Origin: Pseudanabaena galeata CCNP1313
GTDB lineage: Bacteria > Cyanobacteriota > Cyanobacteriia > Pseudanabaenales > Pseudanabaenaceae
Reading direction: 5' to 3'
DNA length: 64,000 nt
Assembly (NCBI RefSeq): GCF_029910235.1
Contig: NZ_CP112878.1
Location: 87,264 to 151,263, forward strand
The notes beneath the pieces were generated by a model. The model worked only from the letters and a program-made list of their open reading frames with translations, made no database searches and was not told the DNA's origin. A program made the position numbers and the translations under genes. This document shows positions 17,022-27,276 of this stretch, piece by piece. Each line of letters opens with the position of its first letter. Position 1 is the stretch's first letter.

Positions 17022-18008
17022 ATGAGCAAATGGAAATTAGTCAAACTAGATTTCAAGAATAATCCTGCTCATTTTGGCGAATTGGGCATTGGTATGGAAG
17101 AAACTAGCGAACGAGTGCGGTCAGACACCCTCTTTAGCGCGATCGCGATCTCCTATGCCCGATTGGGCAAAAATCTAGATACACTGCTAGATCGCTTTCA
17201 AAAAGAATCTCCCCCATTTCGCCTAAGTTCTAGCTTTATCTATCGTCAAACAAGTAGTGGAGTCACCTATTACTTGCCTCGTCCCAAGCAACCGCCAACA
17301 AATTATCCAATTGGTAACGACCTCAAAATTGCCAAGGATTATAAAAAGTTAAACTTCTTGGATCTCAAGACATGGAAAAGCTGGTATCAGGATGGGGGGT
17401 TTGATAATGCTGGTTTACCTAAAAGCTTGTATAGTCAATGTTTCGAGATTGAGAAACACCCTAAGGTTGCCATAGACCGAATTACTCGATCCACTAATCT
17501 TTACCACACCGCCTTTGTCCGCTATCGTTCAGAAGCTAACGACAAATCTGGCTTGTATTTCTTAGTTAAATTCACTGACCAGAGCCTCGAAAATGATCTG
17601 AAGTCTGTGTTAGAGCTTTTAGGAGAAGAAGGACTAGGCGGTGAGCGATCAAGTGGTGCAGGTAGATTTGAACCTTCATGGCATGACTTAGATGAGCAGT
17701 GGGAACAGATTCTATCTTTCGATGGTGGCAATTCTCAAAGTCTAATAAGTCTTTATTGGGATAACAAACCAATCTCGTTAGATGATTCTAGCTATGAACT
17801 ACAGGAACGTGGAGGTTGGATTACTTCGGCAGCTAAAAACCAAAGACGCAAAAAAGTCACGATGTTTGCTGAAGGCTCTGTATTTCGAGAAGTTCCGATA
17901 GGCAAGCTCGCCGATGTTACGCCCCATCAATTTGCTCCGCATAAAATATATCGCAGTGGGATTGCCCTCAGTCTGCCGATTGAAATCAGCTTAAAGGAAT
18001 CTTTATGA
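17022..18008 (+). CDS. csm4: Csm4, crRNA 5'-handle-binding RAMP subunit
   Basis: 328 residues. The N-terminal block HFGELGIGMEETSERVRSDT followed by LFSAIAISYARLG is the Csm4 signature, and LGEEGLGGERSSGAGRFEP is the glycine-rich loop of the RAMP fold. Csm4 caps the complex at the 5' end of the crRNA and contacts Cas10. The ATG follows csm3 by 3 bases, and its stop overlaps the csm5 start (ATGA). The protein looks complete for the family. Confidence 0.93.
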   Translation: MSKWKLVKLDFKNNPAHFGELGIGMEETSERVRSDTLFSAIAISYARLGKNLDTLLDRFQKESPPFRLSSSFIYRQTSSGVTYYLPRPKQPPTNYPIGNDLKIAKDYKKLNFLDLKTWKSWYQDGGFDNAGLPKSLYSQCFEIEKHPKVAIDRITRSTNLYHTAFVRYRSEANDKSGLYFLVKFTDQSLENDLKSVLELLGEEGLGGERSSGAGRFEPSWHDLDEQWEQILSFDGGNSQSLISLYWDNKPISLDDSSYELQERGGWITSAAKNQRRKKVTMFAEGSVFREVPIGKLADVTPHQFAPHKIYRSGIALSLPIEISLKESL

Positions 18009-19315
18009 ATCAAATTAATACATTGCCCGATCGCTTTGAAATCAGGGAACAACGCAAACTAGAAGTGAAGAAATTTCAACTTTATAGCCAAATGTTCCAT
18101 ATTGGCTCAGAGGTTTCTAAACTTAATCCCTTTGAATATGTGGCAACAGGTAATCGCGTTTATTTACCCGATTGTGATGCTCTAGCCCAAGCATTGCGCG
18201 AAGAAGGCAAGTTACAGGAATATATCAATCGCATTGAAGATAGACAAGAGATCACATCTCTCTTAAAAAATGCCTTTGGCGATCGCTGGTATGACATCGA
18301 AACCGATGACGGTAAACCAATTTTCCCTGATTACAGATCTAGCAAACGCTTAACTGAGCAGAAAATCACCGATCTGCGTCCGATGATTCGGAATGGTATG
18401 GGTAAGCTTTATGTGCCTGGAAGTTCGATTAAGGGTGCAATTAGAACCGCGATCGCCTATTACTTGCTAAATAACGTCGAGAAATTTAATGTCCCAAAGC
18501 AAAATCATGTTAGTGCTATTGAAGGTCAGCTAAAAAAGAGTTTAGGTGAACTCAAACACAGAGCTAAATTTGTTGACGATCGCTTATTCATGGATGAGTT
18601 GTTTGCAAACTATGGTTTAACCTATCAAGATCGCAATGCACCCGTTCAAGATCGTCCTAATCCGAATACTGACATTATGAGGGCTATTCACGTTTCTGAT
18701 ACAGAACCGATTGAAGAATTTAAAAAGCCCAATAAGCAAGGACAAACTGTAATTTACAATCAGTCATTAGTTACTGAAGTATTGGTCACAAGTCATTTTA
18801 ATGATGGTAAGGCAAAATATTGCGCTTCTCTTTATGCGGAAATGGTTTCTAATCTGCAAGTTCCCTTTGAGATTACTCTGGATTTAGAAATGCTGTCGTG
18901 GTTTCGCCATCGTAATAATATGATTCTTCCTTTTCAGTCTATTGACGATATTATCAAAATCTGCAAAGAATTTGCTCAAGAGCAATGGGACTTTGAACAT
19001 GACTATTGGCAGGGTGTTAAAAATAACCTCAATGCTAAAGATACCAATGGACAAACCATTAATCTCGACTACGATCGCATTCATAAACTGTATGAAAAAG
19101 AGACCTGTCCCTATGCTCTCCGAATTGGATGGGGAAGTGGTATGACAGGAACAACCATCGGAACTTTGCTAGAAGATGGGCTACGCTCTCAAATCCGTGA
19201 TGCTTGTGGTATTAGAGCGCCCGATTTTGAAGCGCCTAAGTCACGGCGCACAGTAGCAAACACTAAAAGAGAAATTCAATTTGTCCTCGGTTGGGCTATG
19301 TTTAAATCCATATAA
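18005..19315 (+). CDS. csm5: Csm5, 3'-end RAMP subunit
   Basis: 436 residues. It has the RAMP glycine-rich loop LYVPGSSIKGAIRTAIAYYLL and the C-terminal ALRIGWGSGMTGTTIGTLL typical of Csm5. Csm5 caps the crRNA 3' end and recruits trimming nucleases. It starts within the csm4 stop (ATGA overlap). Full length for the family. cas6 follows 3 bases after the stop. Confidence 0.93.
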   Translation: MNQINTLPDRFEIREQRKLEVKKFQLYSQMFHIGSEVSKLNPFEYVATGNRVYLPDCDALAQALREEGKLQEYINRIEDRQEITSLLKNAFGDRWYDIETDDGKPIFPDYRSSKRLTEQKITDLRPMIRNGMGKLYVPGSSIKGAIRTAIAYYLLNNVEKFNVPKQNHVSAIEGQLKKSLGELKHRAKFVDDRLFMDELFANYGLTYQDRNAPVQDRPNPNTDIMRAIHVSDTEPIEEFKKPNKQGQTVIYNQSLVTEVLVTSHFNDGKAKYCASLYAEMVSNLQVPFEITLDLEMLSWFRHRNNMILPFQSIDDIIKICKEFAQEQWDFEHDYWQGVKNNLNAKDTNGQTINLDYDRIHKLYEKETCPYALRIGWGSGMTGTTIGTLLEDGLRSQIRDACGIRAPDFEAPKSRRTVANTKREIQFVLGWAMFKSI

Positions 19316-19318
19316 TTT

Positions 19319-20074
19319 ATGCTAATTCGTTCTACATGGCAGCTTAGTGTTCCTGAACCTGTGACATTGCCACGCTCTCACCATCTGAGTTTAACCAAAG
19401 ACTTACACAATCGGCTTGATATTCGTATGGGTGAAGAGCAAGTTCCTAGTACTACCTTTTCTGGCATTCTGGGAGTTTGCGATCGCTCTGCTGACTTTAT
19501 AACTTTTCTACCAGATCAGGTTTATACACTTACTCTAAGCGGTTTACAAGAGTCATCTTCTAAAGCGATCGCTGATTTAGATCTGGGTGAAGCGCTTGAG
19601 TTTTTGGGAGCGCAGTTTGAGATTAGCGATCGTCAAGATGAAGTCACTACTTACGAAAATCTTTATACAGAAATAGTTGCGAATGAACCTGAAGCAATTA
19701 GAAAATTTGAACTCAATTTTCTCACGCCTACTGCTTTTGCTCAAAGTCGTACCCATTTACCTCTGCCGATTCCGCAACTAATGTTTCGTAGTTGGCTAGA
19801 ACGATGGAATCATTTTGCATCTGTATATTTAGGTAGTGACGATCTGATCGCTTATCTGACCAGTTATTTTACGATCACTCGTCATCACATTAGGACTGGG
19901 ACTGTGCAGATTCATCAAAGTCAATGTACTGGGTTTACGGGTCAGGTGACAATGCAGGCGATCGGTAGGGTCGATCCTTTACTAATCAATGTGGCTAACT
20001 TGTTGGTTAATTATGCCGCCTTTTCGGGGACGGGTATCAAAACTAGACTTAGCATGGGATATACCAAGTATTGA
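19319..20074 (+). CDS. cas6: Cas6 pre-crRNA endonuclease (type III-A operon copy)
   Basis: 251 residues. Cas6 cleaves within the repeat to leave the 8-base ACGGAAAC handle. Visible features are FELNFLTPTAFAQSRTHLPLPIPQLMF followed by SWLERWNHFA in the middle and the C-terminal glycine-rich loop TGFTGQV ... YAAFSGTGIKTRLSMGYTKY. Several His residues (for example RHHIRTG) could be catalytic. It is the last gene of the Csm operon. Its TGA stop lies exactly inside the block TATTGACGG, where homology to leader 2 begins, so leader 3 abuts the gene. A second, longer Cas6 is at 32233. Confidence 0.93.
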   Translation: MLIRSTWQLSVPEPVTLPRSHHLSLTKDLHNRLDIRMGEEQVPSTTFSGILGVCDRSADFITFLPDQVYTLTLSGLQESSSKAIADLDLGEALEFLGAQFEISDRQDEVTTYENLYTEIVANEPEAIRKFELNFLTPTAFAQSRTHLPLPIPQLMFRSWLERWNHFASVYLGSDDLIAYLTSYFTITRHHIRTGTVQIHQSQCTGFTGQVTMQAIGRVDPLLINVANLLVNYAAFSGTGIKTRLSMGYTKY

Positions 20075-20310
20075 CGGATGGTTTCAGATAATTTACACTA
20101 GCGTTATCGCTGATCAGTTCTAGGGGTCAGCCAGTACCTTGAAAACCGCATAACTTCGTCAACCCCAAGAACTCGCTCTCCCAGTAAGGGTTTGAGCCTA
20201 TTTTGAAAGAGCCTTATTGAAAACTATTCTCAATAATTTGACAATTTTCTTACCCCCAAGAATTTTCGTGTTGTCAAATGCGCTCTAGGCTAGCTATCCA
20301 GAAGCCGAGG
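20069..20310 (+). promoter_or_regulatory. CRISPR leader of array 3
   Basis: Very similar to leader 2 over its whole length and to leader 4 from CAGTTCTAGGGG onward. Conserved blocks are CTTGAAAACCGCATAA, CCCAGTAAGGGTTTGAGC and TTACCCCCAAGAATTTTCG. A TTATTGA/TCAATAA hairpin is conserved although its loop differs from leader 2. Confidence 0.85.
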
Positions 20311-20964
20311 GTTTCAATTTTTTTACCCCGCAAGGGGACGGAAACAGAAACCAATTTCTGGAGTGCCATTAACATAAAGTTTCAATTTTTTTACCCCGCA
20401 AGGGGACGGAAACGTTTGTTTTAGTTATTTCTTCCAGTCAAACAAAAGTTTCAATTTTTTTACCCCGCAAGGGGACGGAAACGTAACGCTGTAGATGGCA
20501 AATAGTGAATATTTTACCGTTTCAATTTTTTTACCCCGCAAGGGGACGGAAACGGAGTGGTACCACTTCCCATTGTGTTGCCAATGGTTTCAATTTTTTT
20601 ACCCCGCAAGGGGACGGAAACCCGTAAAGATTTTCAATAAAGCCAGTTGGAACGGTTTCAATTTTTTTACCCCGCAAGGGGACGGAAACAGGCATAAACA
20701 CGTATTGACCAACATTTTCTAAAGTTTCAATTTTTTTACCCCGCAAGGGGACGGAAACATTTTGAAGTTCAAGTGGCAGATTTACCACAGGTTTCAATTT
20801 TTTTACCCCGCAAGGGGACGGAAACACTCATCGAGGTTTGTAGTCAATGCCATCGAAGGAGTTTCAATTTTTTTACCCCGCAAGGGGACGGAAACTTGAG
20901 CTATTAATATACAGATTATGAATGCACTTGTTTCAATTTTTTTACCCCGCAAGGGGACGGAAAC
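20311..20964 (+). CRISPR. CRISPR array 3, 10 repeats of 35 bp
   Basis: Repeats start at 20311, 20379, 20448, 20519, 20587, 20655, 20724, 20791, 20861 and 20930. The repeat starts GTTTCAATTTTTTTA, then CCCCGCAAGGGG and ACGGAAAC, and is identical to that of array 4. Spacers are 33-37 bp. The array runs on the + strand behind leader 3. Confidence 0.98.
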
Positions 20965-21243
20965 GCAGGAGAAAGAGGGAAGAAAGAAGATTGAAGAGAG
21001 AAGAAAAGATAAAAAACAAGAAAACTGTAATGATGAGAAATAAGTAGGACTTACGCAAAAATGCCCTGAAAGCCTCATTTTGCCGTAGGGGCAATTCATG
21101 AATTGCCCCTACGGCTCGTTCTTTTGCGTAAGTCCTAATAAGAAATAATGATTTACCAAAAAATTCAATCCAAATTCGATCTTCAGTCTTCCCTCTTCCG
21201 TCTTTAATTTCAGTCTTCCCTCTTCGATCTTCCGTTTTCCCTG
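20965..21243. repeat. Purine-rich inverted-repeat trailer element interrupted by a MITE
   Basis: Directly after the last repeat comes a GAAGA-rich arm (AGGGAAGAAAGAAGATTGAA) and, past the MITE at 21044-21140, pyrimidine arms such as TTCGATCTTCAGTCTTCCC. The segment GATTTACCAAAAA and the following CGATCTTCAGTCTTC match the uninterrupted copy after array 4 (30530-30590). Confidence 0.72.
21044..21140. mobile_element. MITE-like element with TAGGACTTACGCA terminal inverted repeats
   Basis: It starts TAGGACTTACGCAAAA and ends TTTTGCGTAAGTCCTA, with an internal palindrome of GCCGTAGGGGCAATTCATG and its complement, and no coding capacity. AGAAATAA is present on both sides (21036-21043 and 21141-21148), while the homologous trailer after array 4 has a single copy, so it is a plausible 8-bp target duplication. 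The exact outer boundary is uncertain by a few bases. Confidence 0.75.
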
Positions 21244-21244
21244 C

Positions 21245-24200
21245 TTATACCCCCCTAACCTCCAACACCACATTTTCCACCTCTTGACTACACCAATCAC
21301 TCAAAACGATCGCATCCAAAAGCGGCGATGACACACCCTCAACACGGCGAATAGTTTTAATCACCGCAAAAATTGACCGCCACCATTGACGGTCGGCAAG
21401 GATGGGACAATCTTGAGCTACGATTTCACCAAGCAATGCAGGATAGAGCCTTTGGACAGCACTGAGTAGATCGATCGACTCAGACTCACTATGAGAGATT
21501 TTGATCAGATTAATCGACTTCAAAAAAAAAACGAGTCTGTATGGCTATTTTCTCCCGATGGATTTTAGGAGATTCAGTTTGAGCGATCGCCTTCAGTGCA
21601 GAAATATAAACCCGCGCCAAACCACCATCAAAATTTTGATCAACCCTTCGCGGCAAATCACCGATCGCCTCAAATGCCGCATCAGGTAACTGGCGATAGC
21701 GCTGCACCCACGCCGCCACAATCTCGCATAAAGCACAAGCAACTACCTGATTGTCTTCTCGCAAAAGCATCCCACAAATAGTAGCCAGATCCGACTCAGT
21801 GAGATTACGCCCCTTATCATAGTGAGCAAAGAGAGCCTTCAGCACATTCACCCTTACACCGATAAACCGACTCTTGAGCAAAGGAATCAGGCGATCGCTG
21901 GTGAGCATTGGCAAATTAACAAAATCCTGACTAGCAGAAACTGCAATATCTTTGAATTTAGAAAGACAGGCTTCCAGTAACTTGGCGATCGCATCTTGGT
22001 TAATTGATGCTTGTTGCCGATAGTAAGCTACTAAAACTGACTGAGTTGATTTATCGAGAGCCAAGAAATGGGGATGATTAGCAATTGGCTCAAAGCGAAG
22101 TAACCGCACCTGCTCATTTTGGCGATCGCGCTCTGGTAATTGGGAAATAAGCTGACGCAGTAGCGATCGTGCAGTGAAAGAAGCATCAGCCAATTTATCC
22201 ACTGCAAAAAGCAAATCTCGCATCGGGATCTCATCTTGAGGCAGTTGACTTAACCAACCTGCTAATAGTTCTTGACTAGCAGATGGAAATTTATCGCCCA
22301 ATTTATTGATAAAGGCAGCTAAGGGCTTCAGACAAGCGGGAGCAAGCGTTAAGGGATCTTTTTGTGCAACCCATAGCGCAATTTGTTCACCTGCACCTTG
22401 CTCAAGTGCGGCAGCGATCGCAATGTAATTTCGTCGTAAGCGATCGATATTGTGAGCAATAATATCTTCTAAAATACCTGACAGTACCTGCTGATTTTCC
22501 GATGCATAGCAGCCGATGGCTGAAGCTTGAATGGCATCCCAACCCTTCGCATATTCTGAGTAGAGAGCATCTTGCCAAGTTTGCCATAGAGAAAAGTTTT
22601 TAACCGATAGAGACTCATGGATCACCTTGGCAACAAACTTGACTGTGGCAACTTCCAAAGCTTGAAAATTGCCAATAGGGAATTTCAGTAAATCGATTAG
22701 CCATTGCCTACGGATTTCTGCTGATATTGTCGGTCGTGAATGTAAGTCAAGTATGGCAATGCGCGTATCATGACCAAAAAATTGATAATGTTCGCGAATT
22801 GATTGGAGCAATTTGGGTTTAGGATTCTCAGCTAATAATGGTAAACAATGTTGGAGCAACCAACCATAGACAATAGCTCGATCTTCTTTGCCAGCGTAAA
22901 TTTGATGATTAGTACTGCCATCACGCCTTGCTACAGACAAGATCGCTTCTGGCAGGCGATCGCTGAGGGTATACCACCATTGGGCAATCAGGAGACTGAT
23001 CGTCTTTGCTGTGTTGATCGTAGGCGTATGACCACTACGCTCTAGCAAACTTAACAACAGATCCCACACATATTCAATCAATTGGCGCGGAGCGATTTCT
23101 AAAGCTTGCCTTAAGCGCTTTTGGTAGACTTCACCAAGTTCTAGCGCCGTTGGCAACAAATCCTGTAATGCATCGGGGCGATCGCGTGAAGCGGCGGCAA
23201 AGGCGATCGCGCTAAAGACAGCTAAGTTCCGACGGTCAAGCCGTTCTAGAGCCTCGTGCCATTCGGTCTCTTCTACTAAAATGGTGAGGTGTTGACGTAA
23301 AACAGGATACCAATAGGTACTGGTGGCATCAGCATTATGTAATTGATTGAACCATGCTATCCGTTGAGGCTTAACGGTTTGACGGGTTAACCAATAGGCG
23401 ATCGCATATTCCAAAAGGGTCTGGTGAAAGAAATGTACCCGCATTGATGGTAAATGTTCGATCACTCCTTCACTCAACAGATCGTCATAGGCTGCGGTCA
23501 AATTCGCATCAAAGCCAATATCAATTTCATCGCGATAGAGCGATTCCTGTAGCTTGCTTTGAGACAATCCAAATAGAGAACGGGCGATCGCTAAACATAG
23601 TCTTTCTTTATCCATTGCTAAGAGAGAAGTCCGACTGCGATCGCCTCGACTATAGGTAACTTTCTCTTGCCAATAACGTTGATACAGCTTACTTACCGTC
23701 AAATCGGACGGAACATTACCATCTCTGGCAAACAAATCGCAAAGCAAGGCTAATAGTAAGGGATTTTCGATAATTTCTCTTAACGAACGGCTATCTGCTG
23801 ATAGAGCAAGAATTTGGTTAGCAAAGGCTGAACCCTGTTGCTTTAAGTTGGTTTCTTGTCTAGCAAAAAAAGTAGCAGCAGCTTGGCTGATTTCAGCTTG
23901 GTTAAAGACTGGAACCGTATGCCGATCGAGCAATTGGAAAACGCCAGACATCCGTTCGCGAATTGGTTCGAGAACTTCGTTATAGTCTTGTTCGCGGCAA
24001 GTAAAAACAACCGTTGTCCCTGTCTCAAGGATTTGCCGCAATAAACGGTCAAAAACTAGGACAAAGGCATTACTCGCCACTAAGTCCACGGTATCAATCA
24101 GCAGAACCCCTCGGCTACAACTTTGGTGCATTTCTTCACACACAGACACAATGGAAAGGGATTGTCCTGTGAGACTTTCACCAAAGGAGATCGCTAAATC

Positions 24201-24749
24201 CTGTAACGATGGACGGGTCTCTAATGAGAGAGACGCACATAAAACCAAGCCAACCCAACCTGATTTCTCGCGGCTAAGTTCATCGTATAGATTGCCAAGA
24301 ATCGTACTTTTGCCATAGCCTGCACCACCCACAATCGTTACGATACGCTGAAAGCCTTCTTTTGTGCCTCGATGAATGGCAGGTAAATATTTTTTCTCCA
24401 CAACTTCACGGGGAATGCGTTCGAGAATGCGTGGAGTTAGGGATTGCCTCGCGATCGCTGATTGTTGACGGACTAATTGACTAGTTTTGCTTGGCTCAGG
24501 TTCTGGCTTTTGCTGATCTTCTAGATCCTGTAAACCATCAACCATGCTTTCCCATTGCAGATCGAGAAAATGGCAAATTTCGATAAATGGAAACCGATCA
24601 ATGGGTTTGCTATTAAAAAACTTATTTACGGTTGACCATGAGGCAATTCCTGTATTTGCGATCGCTTTTTGAGTAATCCCCTTACGCTTCAAAGCTTGTC
24701 TTGCCCTGATCAATCCCTCCGCAGAGACACACAGCGATCGCCCCGTCAT
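21245..24749 (-). CDS. STAND/NACHT-like ATPase with N-terminal HTH; frame broken near the C-terminus
   Basis: 1079 residues in the main frame (21510-24749). An N-terminal HTH-like segment (KGITQKAIANTGIASWSTVN, then KFFNSKPIDRFPFIEICHFLDL) is of the type found in cyanobacterial NACHT proteins. Walker A GGAGYGKST lies at about 141-149 and Walker B in GVLLIDTVD. A winged-helix-like NTPase end and a long helical repeat region follow. Such switches oligomerise on sensing a trigger. At 21522-21531 a run of ten A (T10 in the mRNA) ends the frame with FFFEVD; removing one base continues into LKSINLIKISH and about 90 more residues ending at 21245. It diverges from RT-cas1 with 128 bases between them. 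Confidence 0.8.
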
Positions 24750-24769
24750 GCCAATTACTCCGCTTTTAG

Positions 24770-24824
24770 TAACTCATATACCGAAGTCATATAACTCATA
24801 TACACCATATCGGTAACTCATATA
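24770..24824. promoter_or_regulatory. Three 11-bp direct repeats with 22-bp period in the divergent promoter
   Basis: TAACTCATATA occurs at 24770-24780, 24792-24802 and 24814-24824, exactly 22 bp apart, that is two helical turns, so all three face the same side of the DNA. They lie in the 128-bp gap between the STAND ATPase and RT-cas1 start codons. This arrangement suits cooperative binding of a regulator, possibly the HTH of the STAND protein itself. Confidence 0.75.
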
Positions 24825-24877
24825 GCCATTCTCGACAATAAAAGTCATGACGAAACCCAACACCCAAATCAAACGAT

Positions 24878-26848
24878 ATGAAAATTGCCATCGAAGAATT
24901 GGCGATCGCTTGGAATCTTGTCCAAAAGGGCAGCCGTTCCGCAGGGATTGATGGGATCACCGTTGATTTATTTGCGGGAATTGCTGCTGAGCAACTTCAA
25001 ACGATCCAACAACATATCTACCAAGAGCGGTATGTGTTTAGTCCTGCTAAGGGTTTTTATTTACCTAAAAAAGACGGTGGTCAAAGGCTAGTCGGCATTC
25101 CTACAGTGCGCGATCGCGTAGTCCAACGCTTTATGTTGCAAAGGGCTTATCCCAAGCTCGATCGCGCCATTAGCAAAGCTGCCTTTGCCTATCGTCCTAG
25201 TTACGGAACTCTAGATGCGATCGAACGAGTGGCGGAAGCCTATCACCATCAACCTGCATGGGTAGTCAAAGCTGATATCCAAAGCTTTTTCGATAACCTT
25301 TCTTGGACGTTACTTTGCGATCGCATTGAGAAGCTCAAACTTGCTGCGATGTTGCATCACCTAATGATCCAGCAACTCAAGGCAGGAATTGTGATTAATG
25401 GCTACTTTACCCGTCCTAATAAAGGGATTTTACAAGGTGGCATTCTCTCTGGCGCACTAGCAAATCTCTACCTCAGTCAGTTTGATCGCCAATGTTTGAA
25501 TGCTGGCATCAATCTCGTGCGCTATGGCGATGACTGTCTAGCGGTCTGCCACAGTCCCATACAGGCAAATCGCACGATTTCACTGATGGCGGAATGGTTA
25601 GAAGCCATTTACTTACGCCTTCATCCAGAGAAAACCCATATTTTTGCGCCCGATCAGGAGTTTACGTTTTTGGGCTATCGCTTTTGTGGCGGTGAAATCT
25701 ATCCCCCCGAACGCAAGACCTCCACCGAGGCTAAGCCCAAACCATCACCGCAGCCAAGTGCTGTCCGTCCGCTCATCTGTGGCATCGTCAAGGGCGATCG
25801 CCAATCTAGCAGTAAATCTCATCAAGAATATTGGAAAGAAGGTATGTCTACACTCTATGTCAGCGATCAAGGTGCTTATCTCAAAGTGCAACAGCAACAG
25901 TTTCAAGTCTTTCACCAGCAGCAATTGCGCTGTAATGTGCCGATTAATCGGGTCAGTCATGTGGTTTTGTTTGGTAGCTGCACGATGTCTCATGGTGCTG
26001 TGAGTTTGGCTTTGCAACATCGGATTCCTGTGATGTATTTGTCTAGCAATGGGCGCTATTTTGGAAGATTGCAAACCGCAAATCAGGCAAAAGTTGAGTA
26101 TCTATCCCAACAGGTTTTGCATTCCCATGATCCTGTTTTTGTACTCACTCAGGCAAAAAGTATTGTGGCAGGCAAAATCCATAATTCACGGATTGTCTTA
26201 CAGCGTCTCAATCGCAAACGCAAGACAGAGATGGCAACCCATGCCATTAGTGAATTGGCGGAGTCAATCCAAAGTATCCCGACTATTGAATCCGTGGAAT
26301 CTTTGCTTGGGGTTGAAGGTCATGCGGCAAATTTGTACTTTCAAGCTTTTGCTTCTCTGCTCAATGGCAAGTTTGAATTTGAAAAGCGAACTCGCCGCCC
26401 ACCCACCGATCCAATTAACAGTCTCTTGAGTTTGGGCTATACCCTGCTTTCCCAAAATGTACACTCGATGATTGAAGCGATCGGTTTGCATACGCACTTT
26501 GGTAATTTGCATACGCCACGCCCCAACTTACCTGCCTTGGTTTGTGACTTGATGGAGGAGTTTCGCGCTCCTGTAGTTGATTCATTTGTGGCTTATTTGA
26601 TCAATTCCAATATCTTCTCCCCAGAAGATTTTACGCCTCCCGATGCGCGAGGTGGTGTGTATCTCCATCCCGATGGACTGAAGCGTTTCTTGAAGCATTG
26701 GGAAGAGAAACTGGCGACAGAGGTTGTGCATTTGCATACGGGCTATAAGGTCAGTTATCGCCGTTGTATGGAGTTACAGGTTTGGGAATATGTTGCTTGC
26801 CTGATTGGTGAGCAAGCAGTATACCGTCCGATGAAGTGGGATAAATAG
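24878..26848 (+). CDS. cas1: Reverse transcriptase-Cas1 fusion
   Basis: 656 residues. Residues 1 to about 290 are a group II intron-type reverse transcriptase: SAGIDGITVD, PKKDGGQRLVGIPTVRDRVVQ, VKADIQSFFDNL, GILQGGILSGALANLYL and RYGDDCLAV with the YGDD box at 216-219. From about residue 323 (MSTLYVSDQG) a full Cas1 follows with E480 (GVEGHAA), H545 (GNLH) and D557 (CDLMEEFRAPVVD). RT-Cas1 proteins can acquire spacers from RNA by reverse transcription. No Cas6 domain is fused at the N-terminus, unlike some relatives. Both halves look catalytically intact. cas2 starts one base after the stop. Confidence 0.97.
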   Translation: MKIAIEELAIAWNLVQKGSRSAGIDGITVDLFAGIAAEQLQTIQQHIYQERYVFSPAKGFYLPKKDGGQRLVGIPTVRDRVVQRFMLQRAYPKLDRAISKAAFAYRPSYGTLDAIERVAEAYHHQPAWVVKADIQSFFDNLSWTLLCDRIEKLKLAAMLHHLMIQQLKAGIVINGYFTRPNKGILQGGILSGALANLYLSQFDRQCLNAGINLVRYGDDCLAVCHSPIQANRTISLMAEWLEAIYLRLHPEKTHIFAPDQEFTFLGYRFCGGEIYPPERKTSTEAKPKPSPQPSAVRPLICGIVKGDRQSSSKSHQEYWKEGMSTLYVSDQGAYLKVQQQQFQVFHQQQLRCNVPINRVSHVVLFGSCTMSHGAVSLALQHRIPVMYLSSNGRYFGRLQTANQAKVEYLSQQVLHSHDPVFVLTQAKSIVAGKIHNSRIVLQRLNRKRKTEMATHAISELAESIQSIPTIESVESLLGVEGHAANLYFQAFASLLNGKFEFEKRTRRPPTDPINSLLSLGYTLLSQNVHSMIEAIGLHTHFGNLHTPRPNLPALVCDLMEEFRAPVVDSFVAYLINSNIFSPEDFTPPDARGGVYLHPDGLKRFLKHWEEKLATEVVHLHTGYKVSYRRCMELQVWEYVACLIGEQAVYRPMKWDK

Positions 26849-26849
26849 G

Positions 26850-27128
26850 ATGTTTTATCTAGTTTGCTACGACATCGTTAACGATCGCCGTCGTACTAAA
26901 GTCTCAAACTTTTTGCAGGGGTATGGACTGAGGGTACAGAAGTCGGTATTTGAGTGTGTGCTGTCTCCCGATCAGTACAAAACGGTACAGAAACGTGTTC
27001 AGAAGCTGATTAAGGCGCAAGAAGACCAGATTCGGTTTTATCCCATGTCCCCACGACATCGACAGTTAGTAAAGATTGTGGGGATGCAACCTGATTTTCA
27101 GGTTGATGATGTGGCTTTTATTGTCTGA
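26850..27128 (+). CDS. cas2: Cas2 (partner of RT-Cas1)
   Basis: 92 residues with the MFYLVCYDIVNDRRRTKVSN start carrying the conserved Asp, the LQGYGLRVQKSVFEC strand-helix pair and a C-terminal DDVAFIV strand. It starts one base after the RT-cas1 stop. The IVNDRRRTKVSNFL region is close to that of the other Cas2 (648), but the C-terminal halves differ, fitting two separate adaptation modules. Confidence 0.95.
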   Translation: MFYLVCYDIVNDRRRTKVSNFLQGYGLRVQKSVFECVLSPDQYKTVQKRVQKLIKAQEDQIRFYPMSPRHRQLVKIVGMQPDFQVDDVAFIV

Positions 27129-27133
27129 AAAAG

Positions 27134-27220
27134 AGATCCCCCCAGCCCCCCCCCAGCCCCCCTTAGAAAGGGGGGGAAATCTTCTTCTTCCCCCTTTTTA
27201 AGGGGGATTGAGGGGGATCT
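27134..27220. repeat. C/G-tract inverted repeat typical of cyanobacterial intergenic repeats
   Basis: The 87-bp element has AGATCCCCC and GGGGGATCT at its ends and internal runs of C and G able to form hairpins (for example CCCCCTTTTTAAGGGGG). It lies between cas2 and the four-helix protein gene. Confidence 0.75.
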
Positions 27221-27276
27221 AAAACAATTCTTAATCGTTTCTAATCGAAAACTAAATTTAACAATATGAGGTGGTT

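Noticed and set aside
24878..25800. Group II intron
   Set aside because: The RT is intron-like in origin but in frame with Cas1; no maturase or endonuclease domain and no intron RNA ends are visible.
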